Origin: Burkholderia sp. WSM2230
Lineage (GTDB): Bacteria; Pseudomonadota; Gammaproteobacteria; Burkholderiales; Burkholderiaceae
Reading direction: 5' to 3'
Assembly: GCF_000472445.1 (NCBI RefSeq)
Contig: NZ_AXAJ01000002.1
Span: 310,001-374,000 of the forward strand
Length of the DNA: 64,000 bases
Part shown: one piece after another, positions 38,282 to 47,775 of the stretch
How positions within the stretch are numbered: the stretch's first letter is position 1
Layout: every line of letters starts with the position of its first letter
Notes under the pieces: generated by a model
What the model was told of the DNA's origin: nothing
What the model saw: only the letters and a program-made list of their open reading frames with translations
The model's database searches: none
Program-made: the position numbers and the translations under genes

Positions 38282-40624
38282 ATGCAGCATGCGCACGAGG
38301 CGAACGCCGACCACACTGGACAACCGGAAACCCACGCTGACAGGCATGAGCACGGGCATGAGCATGTGCATGAAGGTCATGCAGACGCCTCCGCACGCGC
38401 GGCCTGCTGCGGCGCTGCAGGTCATGCCCCGGCGACGTTGCGCGCAGATTTGCCCCAATCCGAAGCCGTGGCGGGCGATGTGCGCACGGCTATCCGCATC
38501 ATGCAAATGGATTGTCCGACCGAAGAAGCGTTGATCCGCAAGAAGTTCAGCCGCATGTCCGAGGTGCGCAGCATGGAGTTCAATCTCATGCAGCGCGTGC
38601 TGACCGTCGTGCATGCGCCGGGTGAGCTCGACTCGATTGTCGGCGCGCTGCGCTCGCTCGACTTTACGCCCGAACTCGCGGATGCCGATTCGCAACGCGC
38701 ATTGGGAGCCGCTCCGGACGCATCGCCCGCTCAGCCCAGGTCGCGGACGTGGTGGCCGCTCGCCCTCGCGGCCGTCGCTGCGGCGGCTTCAGAGGCCGCT
38801 GGCTGGCTTGGCGCGCCTGCCTGGATGGCAGCGGGTCTTGCGCTCTTTGCAATCGGCTCCTGCGGCCTTTCAACATATCGCAAGGGCTGGCTGGCCCTTC
38901 GCCACGGCAACCTCAACATCAACGCGTTGATGAGCATCGCGGTGAGCGGCGCGTTGATCCTCGGCCAATGGCCGGAAGCGGCGATGGTGATGGTGCTTTT
39001 CACCGTCGCGGAATTGATCGAGGCGAGATCGTTCGACCGGGCGCGCAACGCGATTCAGGGTTTGATGCAACTCACGCCTGAACAGGCGAGCGTGCAGCAG
39101 CCAGACGGCGAATGGCGGCTCACCGGTCTCCAGGCGATTACGCCGGGCGCGCTCGTTCGCGTGAAGCCGGGCGAGCGGATAGCGCTCGATGGTGAGATCG
39201 TCGCGGGACGCTCGAGCGTCGACCAGGCGCCGATCACCGGAGAAAGCCTGCCGGTCGACAAGAGCGTCGGCGACGCCGTGTTCGCGGGCACCATCAACCA
39301 GGCCGGCTCTTTCGATTATCGCGTGTCGGCCGCGGCCAGCAACACCACGCTCGCGCGCATCATTCATGCAGTCGAAGAGGCGCAAGGCAGCAAAGCGCCC
39401 ACGCAACGTTTCGTCGATCAGTTCGCGCGTGTCTACACGCCACTGGTGTTCGCAGTCGCGCTGGCGGTCGCGCTCGTGCCGCCGCTCTTCTTCGGGGGGA
39501 TGTGGCAGGCGTGGATCTACAAGGCGCTGGTGATGCTGGTGATTGCGTGTCCGTGCGCGCTCGTCGTTTCGACGCCGGTCACGATCGTTAGCGGTCTCGC
39601 GGCGGCTGCGCGCAAGGGGATTCTCATCAAGGGCGGCGTCTACCTCGAACAGGGCCGCAAGCTGAGCCGCCTTGCGTTCGATAAAACCGGCACGATCACG
39701 CATGGCAAGCCGGTGCAAACCGATTTCGCGATGCTCGCCGAAACGGATGCCGTTGCCGATGCAGACGCCGATGCAAACATCACACGCTGCCGCACGCTTG
39801 CCGCGAGTCTTGCGGCGCGTTCGGACCATCCCGTGTCGATGGCAATTGCAAGCGCCGCGCAAAAGAACGGCGTGGCAACCGTCACTGTCGATTCATTCGA
39901 ATCGCTCGCCGGACGCGGCGTGCGCGGCGAGATAAACGGTCTCACGTACTGGCTCGGCAATCATCGGCTTATCGAAGAACTCGGGCGATGCTCGCCATCG
40001 CTCGAAGCACGGCTCGACGCGCTCGAGCGTCAGGGGAAAACCGTCGTACTGCTAAGCGACGCACAACGTGTGTTCGCGCTCTTCGCGGTCGCGGATACCG
40101 TCAAGGAGACGAGCCGCGCGGCTATCGCCGAACTGCATCGCGCAGGCGTCGGCACCGCCATGCTCAGCGGCGACAATCCGCACACAGCCGCGACCATTGC
40201 TGCGCAGGTCGGCATCGACGAAGCGCGCGGCAACCAGTTGCCGCAAGACAAGCTGGACGCTGTGACGCAGTGGTCGGCCGAAGGCGCGACAGTGGGCATG
40301 GTCGGCGACGGCATCAACGACGCGCCCGCGCTTGCGCGCGCCGACATCGGCTTCGCGATGGGCGCAATGGGTACCGGCACGGCGATCGAAACCGCCGACG
40401 TCGCGTTGATGGACGACGATCTGCGCAAGATTCCGCTCTTCATCCGCCTGTCGAAAGCGACGCATTTAGTGCTCGTGCAAAACATTGCGCTCGCGCTCGG
40501 CATCAAGAGCGTCTTTCTGGTGTTGACGGTGATGGGTCTCGGCACGATGTGGATGGCCGTGTTCGCCGACGTCGGTGCGAACCTGCTGGTTGTCGCGAAC
40601 GGCTTGCGGCTGCTGCGCAAATGA
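38282..40624 (+). CDS. cadA: P1B-type Zn/Cd/Pb-transporting ATPase CadA
   Basis: A 780-residue heavy-metal efflux pump in the inner membrane. It begins with a His-rich region (HAHEANADHT..., multiple HEHGHEHVH) and a heavy-metal domain with MDCPTEE. Transmembrane helices then carry the metal motif ACPCAL (C423-C425), the phosphorylation site DKTGT (D467) and GDGINDAPAL. GAGG lies 7 nt upstream. Divergent from its regulator cadR. Its 3' end overlaps an antisense AraC tail. Confidence 0.95.
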   Translation: MQHAHEANADHTGQPETHADRHEHGHEHVHEGHADASARAACCGAAGHAPATLRADLPQSEAVAGDVRTAIRIMQMDCPTEEALIRKKFSRMSEVRSMEFNLMQRVLTVVHAPGELDSIVGALRSLDFTPELADADSQRALGAAPDASPAQPRSRTWWPLALAAVAAAASEAAGWLGAPAWMAAGLALFAIGSCGLSTYRKGWLALRHGNLNINALMSIAVSGALILGQWPEAAMVMVLFTVAELIEARSFDRARNAIQGLMQLTPEQASVQQPDGEWRLTGLQAITPGALVRVKPGERIALDGEIVAGRSSVDQAPITGESLPVDKSVGDAVFAGTINQAGSFDYRVSAAASNTTLARIIHAVEEAQGSKAPTQRFVDQFARVYTPLVFAVALAVALVPPLFFGGMWQAWIYKALVMLVIACPCALVVSTPVTIVSGLAAAARKGILIKGGVYLEQGRKLSRLAFDKTGTITHGKPVQTDFAMLAETDAVADADADANITRCRTLAASLAARSDHPVSMAIASAAQKNGVATVTVDSFESLAGRGVRGEINGLTYWLGNHRLIEELGRCSPSLEARLDALERQGKTVVLLSDAQRVFALFAVADTVKETSRAAIAELHRAGVGTAMLSGDNPHTAATIAAQVGIDEARGNQLPQDKLDAVTQWSAEGATVGMVGDGINDAPALARADIGFAMGAMGTGTAIETADVALMDDDLRKIPLFIRLSKATHLVLVQNIALALGIKSVFLVLTVMGLGTMWMAVFADVGANLLVVANGLRLLRK

Positions 40625-41737
40625 AGCGCCGAGGACACGACGCAAGCCCACGCGCCGTTCATTGAAAGCCGCTTCGTGCGCGAACGAGCGGCTATTCGTT
40701 GCAGCGTGCGCGCCGATTGCAGCCTTCAAGGTATCCGAAGGCCGCATGCCGAAGAGCTTGCGGTAGTCCGCGGCGAACTGGCTCAAGTGCCAGAAGCCCC
40801 AGGCGGCCGCCACGTCCTGCACGGAGCGCGAATCGCGCGAGGCGTTGCAGAGATCGCGCCGCGCGCCGTTAAGGCGAAGCGCCCGCACATAATGGGCGGG
40901 CGCCATGCCGAGCACGTCCTGAAAGCAGTACTGCAAAGTGCGCCGGCTCACATGCAAACGCTCGCAAAGCTCTGGCACTCCGACCGCGCGGTCGCGATGG
41001 GCAAGCACATAATCGCGCGCTTCCGAGACGATCGACTGACGCCGCGCGCGAACCGGTATCGCAATCTGCTCAGAGGACGCGGGCAAGGCGCCTGCGTCGA
41101 ACAGCGACGAAAGCACCGCGGCCTGCAGGTCGTCGCGTGCGGACGGCGACAAAGGCGCGCCGCTCGCCGCACTCCGTTCGAGAAACTCGCGCAACGAAGC
41201 ACACAAACGCTGCTTGCGGTCCATGCCGATGGAGACCACCTCCCTGTCCGGCAACGCTTCGGCGAGCCCTACGTGCTCCACTTCCGCCGCGTATCGGCGC
41301 AACACGTCGCCCTTCACCACCACGCCAAAAATCTCGTAGCCCGACGATGTCAGCAGTTCGAATTCGATGCCGCCTGGACGAAACGCGAGGGCGTCGCCGC
41401 TGATCATCTGCGTATCGATGCGTCCCGAGCCGGCCTGACACGTCGGAATGCCGAACCAGTAGGCGTCTTTCTGCACCTCGCAGGTTTGCCGCAACGTGTG
41501 GCTCGTCGTTTCGACGAACACCTGCATGTGATCGAGGCACAGCTCCGTCAGGCCACCCACGAAGCTGCCCGAGGTCAGCTGATCGTAGGTCTGATGCCAG
41601 CCATGAAGGTTGCGCGCCTGTTCGTCCGCGTCATGAGCGACGCAGGTTTGCACGCGAAAGCCGGCCTGCGGTGCAGGCGATGAATGGACACCGGTGGCCA
41701 GGCTGGCGAAGCTGTCGCTGAGGGTTTCGATCGTCAT
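40466..41737 (-). CDS. AraC-family regulator (EutR-like), extended C-terminus
   Basis: A 423-residue regulator. The N-terminal AraC-binding-like domain (residues about 20-260) precedes a double HTH (VPELCERLHVSRRTLQYCFQ; AWGFWHLSQFAADYRKLFG) at about residues 275-345. The final 75 residues after GMRPSDTLK are atypical, Arg/His-rich, and about 53 are encoded antisense to the 3' end of cadA. ATG at 41737 fits the family; it is divergent from the aldehyde dehydrogenase and next to eutBC, suggesting an ethanolamine or acetaldehyde inducer. Confidence 0.85.
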   Translation of the reverse strand: MTIETLSDSFASLATGVHSSPAPQAGFRVQTCVAHDADEQARNLHGWHQTYDQLTSGSFVGGLTELCLDHMQVFVETTSHTLRQTCEVQKDAYWFGIPTCQAGSGRIDTQMISGDALAFRPGGIEFELLTSSGYEIFGVVVKGDVLRRYAAEVEHVGLAEALPDREVVSIGMDRKQRLCASLREFLERSAASGAPLSPSARDDLQAAVLSSLFDAGALPASSEQIAIPVRARRQSIVSEARDYVLAHRDRAVGVPELCERLHVSRRTLQYCFQDVLGMAPAHYVRALRLNGARRDLCNASRDSRSVQDVAAAWGFWHLSQFAADYRKLFGMRPSDTLKAAIGAHAATNSRSFAHEAAFNERRVGLRRVLGASFAQQPQAVRDNQQVRTDVGEHGHPHRAETHHRQHQKDALDAERERNVLHEH

Positions 41738-42081
41738 GGCGATTCCGCGCGATTGATTATCGAGGAGAAAAACAAGGCAAGTGTCATGCCGGTCATGTGC
41801 GCCCAGCCACCGCACCGATTGCTCCAGCATGGGCCAGGTCCCTGTTCAATTCATGAACAGCAACAACTGCATTGATCAGAAACGACGCGCCTGCCCACCG
41901 CTAATCAGGTCTCACGGCACATGCTTCGGTGCGCTCGTGCCTGCCGCGCGTGCACGGCTCACCAGCCGGGTGCATTGGCATGGTTCTGGCTCTACGGGTG
42001 TCGCGGCCAGCTTCAACGGATTGCAACCGAGCGCGACATCGCGCGGACTATAGCCCATTCAAACATGTGAGGAGCACTGAG
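41738..42081. other. Divergent intergenic region AraC / aldehyde dehydrogenase
   Basis: 344 bp without a gene, holding a perfect inverted repeat (41842-41860) and a possible sigma-54 promoter (41976-41991), both listed as findings. GAGGAG before the ALDH ATG is a strong SD. Confidence 0.5.
41842..41860. promoter_or_regulatory. Perfect inverted repeat, candidate AraC operator
   Basis: CTGTTCA-ATTCA-TGAACAG is a perfect 7-bp inverted repeat about 105 bp upstream of the AraC start and 222 bp upstream of ALDH. Binding by the AraC regulator is inference. Confidence 0.6.
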
Positions 42082-43602
42082 ATGAATCACGCGGAGATGC
42101 AGTTTCTGACGACCGAATTCCCGTACAAAAAGCAGTATGCGAATTTTATCGGCGGCGAATGGGTGCAGCCCGTGGGCGGCGAGTACTTCGACAACGTATC
42201 GCCGGTCACCGGCGAGCCCTTCACCTCGATTCCGCGCTCGCGTGAAGCAGACGTCGAACTCGCACTGGATGCAGCGCACCGCGCCAAAGCCGCGTGGGGC
42301 AAAACTTCGACGACGGATCGCGCGAACATTCTGAACCGCATTGCCGACCGCATGGAAGCAAACCTGCAGCGCCTTGCCGTCGCCGAAACGATCGACAACG
42401 GCAAGCCGCTGCGCGAAACGATGGCCGCCGACATTCCGCTTGCCATCGACCACTTTCGCTACTTCGCCGGCGCCGTGCGCGCGCAGGAAGGCTCGATCTC
42501 CGAGATCGACGACGACACCGTGGCCTATCACTTTCACGAGCCGCTCGGCGTGGTCGGCCAGATCATTCCGTGGAATTTCCCGATCCTGATGGCCGTATGG
42601 AAGCTCGCGCCCGCGCTCGCGGCCGGCAATTGCGTGGTGCTCAAACCCGCCGAGCAAACGCCCGCGTCGATTCTCGTACTCGTCGAACTGATCCAGGATC
42701 TGCTGCCCGCGGGCGTGCTGAACGTCGTGAACGGTTTCGGTCTGGAAGCGGGCAAACCGCTCGCATCGAGCAAGCGCATCGCGAAGATCGCGTTCACAGG
42801 CGAGACCACGACCGGCCGCCTGATCATGCAGTACGCAAGCCAGAACATCATTCCGGTCACGCTCGAACTTGGCGGCAAGAGCCCCAACATTTTTTTCGCC
42901 GATGTAATGAATCAGGACGACAGCTACTTCGATAAAGCGCTCGAGGGCTTCGCGATGTTCGCGCTGAACCAGGGCGAAGTGTGTACGTGCCCTTCGCGCG
43001 TGTTGATCGACGAAAAGATCTACGACCGCTTCATGGAACGTGCATTGAAACGCGTCGCGGCCATTACGCAGGGTCATCCGCTGGATACGAAGACGATGAT
43101 CGGCGCGCAGGCTTCGCAGGAGCAGTTGGAGAAGATCCTTTCGTATGTCGACCTCGGCAAGCAGGAAGGCGCCGAGTGTCTGATTGGCGGCGAACGCAAC
43201 GTGCTGGGCGGCGAGTTGAGCAAGGGCTATTACGTGAAGCCGACCGTGTTCCGCGGCAACAACAAGATGCGCATCTTCCAGGAAGAGATCTTCGGGCCAG
43301 TGGTTTCCGTCACCACGTTCAGGACCGAAGAAGAAGCGCTCGAGATTGCCAACGACACGCTCTACGGTCTCGGCGCCGGCGTTTGGACACGCGACGGCAC
43401 GCGCGCCTATCGCTTCGGCCGGCAGATTCAGGCTGGCCGCGTGTGGACCAATTGCTATCACGCGTATCCGGCGCACGCGGCGTTTGGCGGCTACAAGCAA
43501 TCGGGCATTGGCCGCGAGAATCACAAGATGATGCTCGACCATTATCAGCAGACCAAGAACCTGCTCGTCAGCTATAGCGAGAAACCGCTCGGTTTCTTCT
43601 AA
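42082..43602 (+). CDS. NAD-dependent aldehyde dehydrogenase (ExaC/AcoD-like)
   Basis: A 506-residue enzyme oxidising acetaldehyde (or similar) to the acid. Catalytic Cys C301 is in GEVCTCPSR and the general-base Glu in LELGGKSPN; the cofactor loop [13 protein letters not shown] and [12 protein letters not shown] are as in the ExaC/AldB group. Start ATG at 42082 has GAGGAG upstream. Its neighbours (DUF779, eutBC, ethanolamine permease) indicate it disposes of acetaldehyde from ethanolamine. Confidence 0.94.
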   Translation: MNHAEMQFLTTEFPYKKQYANFIGGEWVQPVGGEYFDNVSPVTGEPFTSIPRSREADVELALDAAHRAKAAWGKTSTTDRANILNRIADRMEANLQRLAVAETIDNGKPLRETMAADIPLAIDHFRYFAGAVRAQEGSISEIDDDTVAYHFHEPLGVVGQIIPWNFPILMAVWKLAPALAAGNCVVLKPAEQTPASILVLVELIQDLLPAGVLNVVNGFGLEAGKPLASSKRIAKIAFTGETTTGRLIMQYASQNIIPVTLELGGKSPNIFFADVMNQDDSYFDKALEGFAMFALNQGEVCTCPSRVLIDEKIYDRFMERALKRVAAITQGHPLDTKTMIGAQASQEQLEKILSYVDLGKQEGAECLIGGERNVLGGELSKGYYVKPTVFRGNNKMRIFQEEIFGPVVSVTTFRTEEEALEIANDTLYGLGAGVWTRDGTRAYRFGRQIQAGRVWTNCYHAYPAHAAFGGYKQSGIGRENHKMMLDHYQQTKNLLVSYSEKPLGFF

Positions 43603-43674
43603 GCGTCCAAACACGAGAATTGTGCTGATGCGGGCCGCTATGCGCGGCTCGCTTCATTTCTGCAAGGACATATG

Positions 43675-44070
43675 ATGGCCGACGAAAAGGAAGTGGCTCG
43701 CGTGATTGCAACGCCCGCTGCAATCGAGTTGATCGACAGATTGCGCGCGCAACATGGCGATGTGCTGTTCCATCAATCCGGCGGATGTTGCGACGGCAGC
43801 GCGCCGATGATGTTTCCGCAAGGCGAATTCATGGTCGGTTCGTCGGACGTGAAGCTCGGCACCATTGCGGGCGTGCCGTTCTACATGAGCGATTCGCAGT
43901 TCGAGTACTGGCAGCACACGCAGCTGATTATCGACGTGGTGCCGGGCAACGGCGGCATGTTCTCGCTCGAACGGCCGACTGGTCTGCGCTTTCTCACGCG
44001 CTCGCGTCTATTCGCCGACGACGAGAACGCGTGGCTCGCATCGCATCCTGTGCTGCGCGCCGATGCGTGA
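43675..44070 (+). CDS. DUF779 family protein
   Basis: A 131-residue protein of DUF779, often found beside ALDH genes of the AcoD/ExaC type. The conserved Cys pair HQSGGCCDGSAPMM and the MFPQGEFMVGSSDV stretch are family features. Its function is unknown; an accessory of the ALDH is plausible. The second of two adjacent ATGs is preferred (6 nt after AAGGA). Only 8 bp separate its end from eutC, which is convergent. Confidence 0.9.
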   Translation: MADEKEVARVIATPAAIELIDRLRAQHGDVLFHQSGGCCDGSAPMMFPQGEFMVGSSDVKLGTIAGVPFYMSDSQFEYWQHTQLIIDVVPGNGGMFSLERPTGLRFLTRSRLFADDENAWLASHPVLRADA

Positions 44071-44078
44071 ATTCGCTG

Positions 44079-44915
44079 CTAGGTCGCGCTGGCGTTTGCG
44101 TCGGGGCTCGTCGGGTCTGGACTGGCGTTTGAGCTCGCCGCGCCGCCGATCGCAGGCGCGGCAGGCGCGGCCGGCAGCAACGCGTCGCTGTCATCTTTCA
44201 GTCCGACGCCGGTGAGCTCCAGACGCCGCGCATGCGTAAGCAGATAATGCAGCTTGTGCGCAGCGAGCGGATAGTCGAGCCCTTCGGGGCGCACGTTGGA
44301 AATGCAATTGCGCTGCGCGTCGCTGCAGCCCACTTTCGGCGCGTACGTGAGATAAATGCCGAGGCTATCCGGCGAACTTAGCCCTGGCCGCTCGCCGATC
44401 AGCATCACCACGATCTTCGCGTGCAGCAACTCGCCGATCTCGTCGCCAAGCGCAACGCGTGCCTGCCGCGCGACGACCACAGGCGCGATCTTCCAATCCG
44501 CGAGTTGCGGGACCACGGCTTGCAGCAGCGGAACCGCTTGCTTCGATGCAGCGAACGCCGACAACCCGTCGCCGATCACGAACACCACATCAGGCGATTC
44601 GTCCGCTAATTGCGCGAGCGCGGCACGGCTTTCTTCCGATAATCGCCGGCCGAGATCGGGACGCCGCAAATAATGCTCGCGATCAGGCGCGGCGCTATGC
44701 ACATCAAGCGTGCTGAACGACAACGCGTGCAACTGCTGATGTAATGCGTCCGTATCAAGCGGATGATGCACGGCGTCGCGCGCCTGCGCGTGCGAAAGAT
44801 TGAATGCGAGCAAAGGCGCTGTCGGCACGCTGTTGCCCGCGCGGCCCAATGCAATGCGCGCGTTGGTGAACTGACGCAGCGCATTCCACGGGTTCTTGTC
44901 GACAAAGTCGCTCAT
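44079..44915 (-). CDS. eutC: Ethanolamine ammonia-lyase small subunit
   Basis: A 278-residue subunit of the adenosylcobalamin-dependent enzyme converting ethanolamine to acetaldehyde and ammonia. DVVFVIGDGLSAFAA and VVMLIGERPGLSSPDSLG are cobalamin-binding features; NCISNVRPEGLDY is diagnostic. The last 25 residues are Ala/Ser-rich and poorly conserved. The ATG overlaps the eutB stop by 4 bp (ATGA), as expected for a stoichiometric complex. Confidence 0.95.
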   Translation of the reverse strand: MSDFVDKNPWNALRQFTNARIALGRAGNSVPTAPLLAFNLSHAQARDAVHHPLDTDALHQQLHALSFSTLDVHSAAPDREHYLRRPDLGRRLSEESRAALAQLADESPDVVFVIGDGLSAFAASKQAVPLLQAVVPQLADWKIAPVVVARQARVALGDEIGELLHAKIVVMLIGERPGLSSPDSLGIYLTYAPKVGCSDAQRNCISNVRPEGLDYPLAAHKLHYLLTHARRLELTGVGLKDDSDALLPAAPAAPAIGGAASSNASPDPTSPDANASAT

Positions 44916-46306
44916 GCGATACCCATCCAGTCGCGCGCGCCTTCGAGCAGCGGTTGCTGTGCCGATGCGCTCACCAGTGCACCGCGTGCGTCGGTGATCT
45001 GCATCGACTCCAGCCATTCCTCGAATTCGGGCGCGCGGCGCAAGCCGAGCACTTCGCGCACATACAGTGCGTCATGAAACGACGTGCTTTGATAATTGAG
45101 CATCACGTCGTCCGCACCGGGAATGCCCATGATGAAGTTGATGCCCGCCACGCCAAGCAGCGTGAGCAGGTTGTCCATGTCGTCCTGGTCGGCTTCCGCA
45201 TGATTCGTGTAGCAGATGTCGCAACCCATCGGCACGCCGAGCAGCTTGCCGCAGAAGTGGTCTTCGAGACCCGCGCGCGTGATCTGCTTGCCGTCATACA
45301 GATACTCGGGGCCGATAAAACCCACCACGGTATTCACGAGAAACGGATTGAACTTGCGCGCGACAGCATAGGCGCGCGCCTCGCAAGTCTGTTGATCGAC
45401 GCCGAAATGCGCATCCGCCGATAATGCGCTGCCCTGTCCGGTTTCAAAGTACATCAGATTGCTGCCGACGGTGCCGCGCTTGAGCGACAGTCCTGCTTCG
45501 TATGCTTCCTGCAGCAGCGCCAGCGAAATGCCGAAACCGGCGTTGGCTTTTTCCGTGCCCGCAATCGACTGGAACACGAGGTCGACGGGCGCGCCTTTTT
45601 CGATCGCGGCGATTGTGTTGGTGACGTGCGTCAGCACGCAGGACTGAGTGGGTACCTGATAGCGCTGACGGAAATCGTCGATCATCAGCAGCAGTCTGGT
45701 GATGGCGGCGAGGTTGTCGCTGGCGGGATTGATGCCGATCATCGCGTCGCCGCAGCCGTACATGAGGCCGTCGAGCATAGAGGCCGCAATACCTTTTACG
45801 TCATCCGTCGGATGATTGGGTTGGAGACGCACCGACATGTGACCCGGCAAGCCAACCGTGTTGCGAAAGCGCGTAATCACCGGACGCTTGCGCGCAGCTG
45901 CGATCAGGTCCTGATTGCGCATCAGCTTCGAAACGGCTGCCACCATTTCCGGTGTGAGGCCTGAAGCGATACGTGTGAGCGCATCCGCATCCGTCGACGT
46001 GCTCAACAGCCAGTTTCGAAAGTCGCCTACCGTCAGATGCGAAATCTCGGCGAATGCCTGCGGCGAATGATCGTCCATCACAAGACGCGTGACTTCGTCG
46101 CTTTCGTAGGGAATCAACGCTTCATTCAGGAACGTGCGCAACGGCACCTGCGCCAGCGCCATTTTCGCGGCGACACGTTCCTCCTCGCTCGCCGCCGCGA
46201 CGCCCGCAAGTTGATCGCCGGAACGTTGCGGGCTCGCCTTCGCCATGAGTGTTTTCAGATCGGCAAAGCGATAAGTGCGGCTGCCGATTGTCTCCGTATA
46301 GCTCAT
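44912..46306 (-). CDS. eutB: Ethanolamine ammonia-lyase large subunit
   Basis: A 464-residue TIM-barrel catalytic subunit. Family motifs include ANAGFGISLALLQEA, MYFETGQGSALSADAHFGVDQQ and MGCDICYTNHAEADQDD. GGAG lies about 10 nt upstream of the ATG. It follows the permease gene and precedes eutC. No eutA reactivating factor or carboxysome-like shell gene is nearby. Confidence 0.97.
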   Translation of the reverse strand: MSYTETIGSRTYRFADLKTLMAKASPQRSGDQLAGVAAASEEERVAAKMALAQVPLRTFLNEALIPYESDEVTRLVMDDHSPQAFAEISHLTVGDFRNWLLSTSTDADALTRIASGLTPEMVAAVSKLMRNQDLIAAARKRPVITRFRNTVGLPGHMSVRLQPNHPTDDVKGIAASMLDGLMYGCGDAMIGINPASDNLAAITRLLLMIDDFRQRYQVPTQSCVLTHVTNTIAAIEKGAPVDLVFQSIAGTEKANAGFGISLALLQEAYEAGLSLKRGTVGSNLMYFETGQGSALSADAHFGVDQQTCEARAYAVARKFNPFLVNTVVGFIGPEYLYDGKQITRAGLEDHFCGKLLGVPMGCDICYTNHAEADQDDMDNLLTLLGVAGINFIMGIPGADDVMLNYQSTSFHDALYVREVLGLRRAPEFEEWLESMQITDARGALVSASAQQPLLEGARDWMGIA

Positions 46307-46371
46307 TGTCGCGACTCCAGCTTACGTGTGCAGCGCCGCTGCGCGCGCAGCGGCCTGGTTCGTCATTCCCG

Positions 46372-47775
46372 TCATTCTTCGAGCAATGCGTCCGCCGGCG
46401 CGGCCTCGCGTTGTTGGCGCGTCATGAGGAAGTAGACGTAGCCGAGCGCGAGGAAGATGGCAAACACCACGGCGACCAGAAAGTTGAAGTACACCATGGT
46501 CGCCAGACAGATGACCGCGGCCACCAGCGCGAACGCCGGGAACAGCGGAAAAAGCGGCGCGCGGAACGGACGCTCAAGGTCCGGTTCTGCGCGGCGCAGC
46601 TTGAAGAGCGACAACATGCTGATGATATACATCACGATAGCCCCAAACACGGACATCGTCACGATGTTCGCGGTGAGCGTCTGGCCGCCGAACTGGATCA
46701 GCTCGTCGCTGTAGATCGCCGCGATGCCGATCACACCGCCAGCCAGGATCGCGCGATGCGGCGTCTTGAAGCGCGGATGCACTTTCGAAAGCCACTCCGG
46801 CAGATAGCCGGCGCGAGCCAGCGCGAAAATCTGCCGCGAATAGCCGAGGATGATGCCGTGAAACGACGCGACGAGACCGAACAGACCGAGCCACACGAGC
46901 ATGTGCATCCAGCCGCTATTTTCGCCGACGATGAACTTCATCGCTTGCGGCAACGGGTCGTTGATGTTCGACAGCTTCGTCCAGTCGCCGGCCGCGCCCG
47001 CGAACACCATCACGCCGATGGCCAGCACCACCAGCGTCAGAATGCCGGCGACGTACGCGATCGGAATGGAACGCCTGGGGTTTTTCGCTTCTTCCGCGGC
47101 CATCGCGACGCCTTCAATGGCGAGAAAAAACCAGATCGCGAACGGAATCGCCGCGAACATGCCATTGAAGGAGCCCATGCTGAAGGTATCCGCGCCGGCC
47201 CAGCCGCCTTTCGTGAAGTTCGACCACTGAAAGCCCGGCGAAACGACGCCCATGAACACCAGCAATTCGAAAATGGCGAGCAACGTAACGCATAGCTCGA
47301 AGGCCGCGGCGATCTGCACGCCGACTATGTTCAAGGCCATGAAGACGAGATACGCGCCCATTGCCGCGTGTTTCGGTTCGAGCCCCGGAAACTGCACGTG
47401 CAGATACGCGCCGATTGCAAGCGCAATGGCCGGCGGCGCAAACACGAATTCGACCAGCGTGGCCGCGCCCGCGAGATAGCCGCCGGTCGGGCCGAACGCG
47501 TGACGCGCGTAGGCGAACGGGCCGCCCGCATGCGGGATCGAAGTGGTGAGTTCGGTGAAGCTGAAAATGAAAGTGGTGTACATCGCGGCAATAAAGATCG
47601 CCGTGATCACGAAGCCGAGCGTACCCGCGCTCGCCCAGCCGTAGCTCCAGCCGAAATATTCGCCGGAAATCACGAGGCCGACCGCGATGCCCCAAAGTTG
47701 CCACGTGCCGAGCGTCTGCTTTAACTCGTGATGCGTGACTTTACCGACGTGCTGACTGTTGGACTCTGACTTCAT
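46372..47775 (-). CDS. eat: Ethanolamine permease (APC superfamily)
   Basis: A 467-residue 12-helix amino-acid/polyamine/organocation transporter. VISGEYFGWSYGWASAGT, TELTTSIPHAGGPFAYARHAFGP and GYSRQIFALARAGYLPEW mark the ethanolamine permease group. The ATG at 47775 (MKSESNS) has GGGAGC upstream. It is the first gene of the minus-strand eat-eutB-eutC unit and brings in the EutBC substrate. Confidence 0.92.
   Translation of the reverse strand: MKSESNSQHVGKVTHHELKQTLGTWQLWGIAVGLVISGEYFGWSYGWASAGTLGFVITAIFIAAMYTTFIFSFTELTTSIPHAGGPFAYARHAFGPTGGYLAGAATLVEFVFAPPAIALAIGAYLHVQFPGLEPKHAAMGAYLVFMALNIVGVQIAAAFELCVTLLAIFELLVFMGVVSPGFQWSNFTKGGWAGADTFSMGSFNGMFAAIPFAIWFFLAIEGVAMAAEEAKNPRRSIPIAYVAGILTLVVLAIGVMVFAGAAGDWTKLSNINDPLPQAMKFIVGENSGWMHMLVWLGLFGLVASFHGIILGYSRQIFALARAGYLPEWLSKVHPRFKTPHRAILAGGVIGIAAIYSDELIQFGGQTLTANIVTMSVFGAIVMYIISMLSLFKLRRAEPDLERPFRAPLFPLFPAFALVAAVICLATMVYFNFLVAVVFAIFLALGYVYFLMTRQQREAAPADALLEE

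Noticed and set aside
42013..43614. A 533-codon minus-strand frame opposite the aldehyde dehydrogenase
   Set aside because: It mirrors the real ALDH gene and has no recognisable domain.
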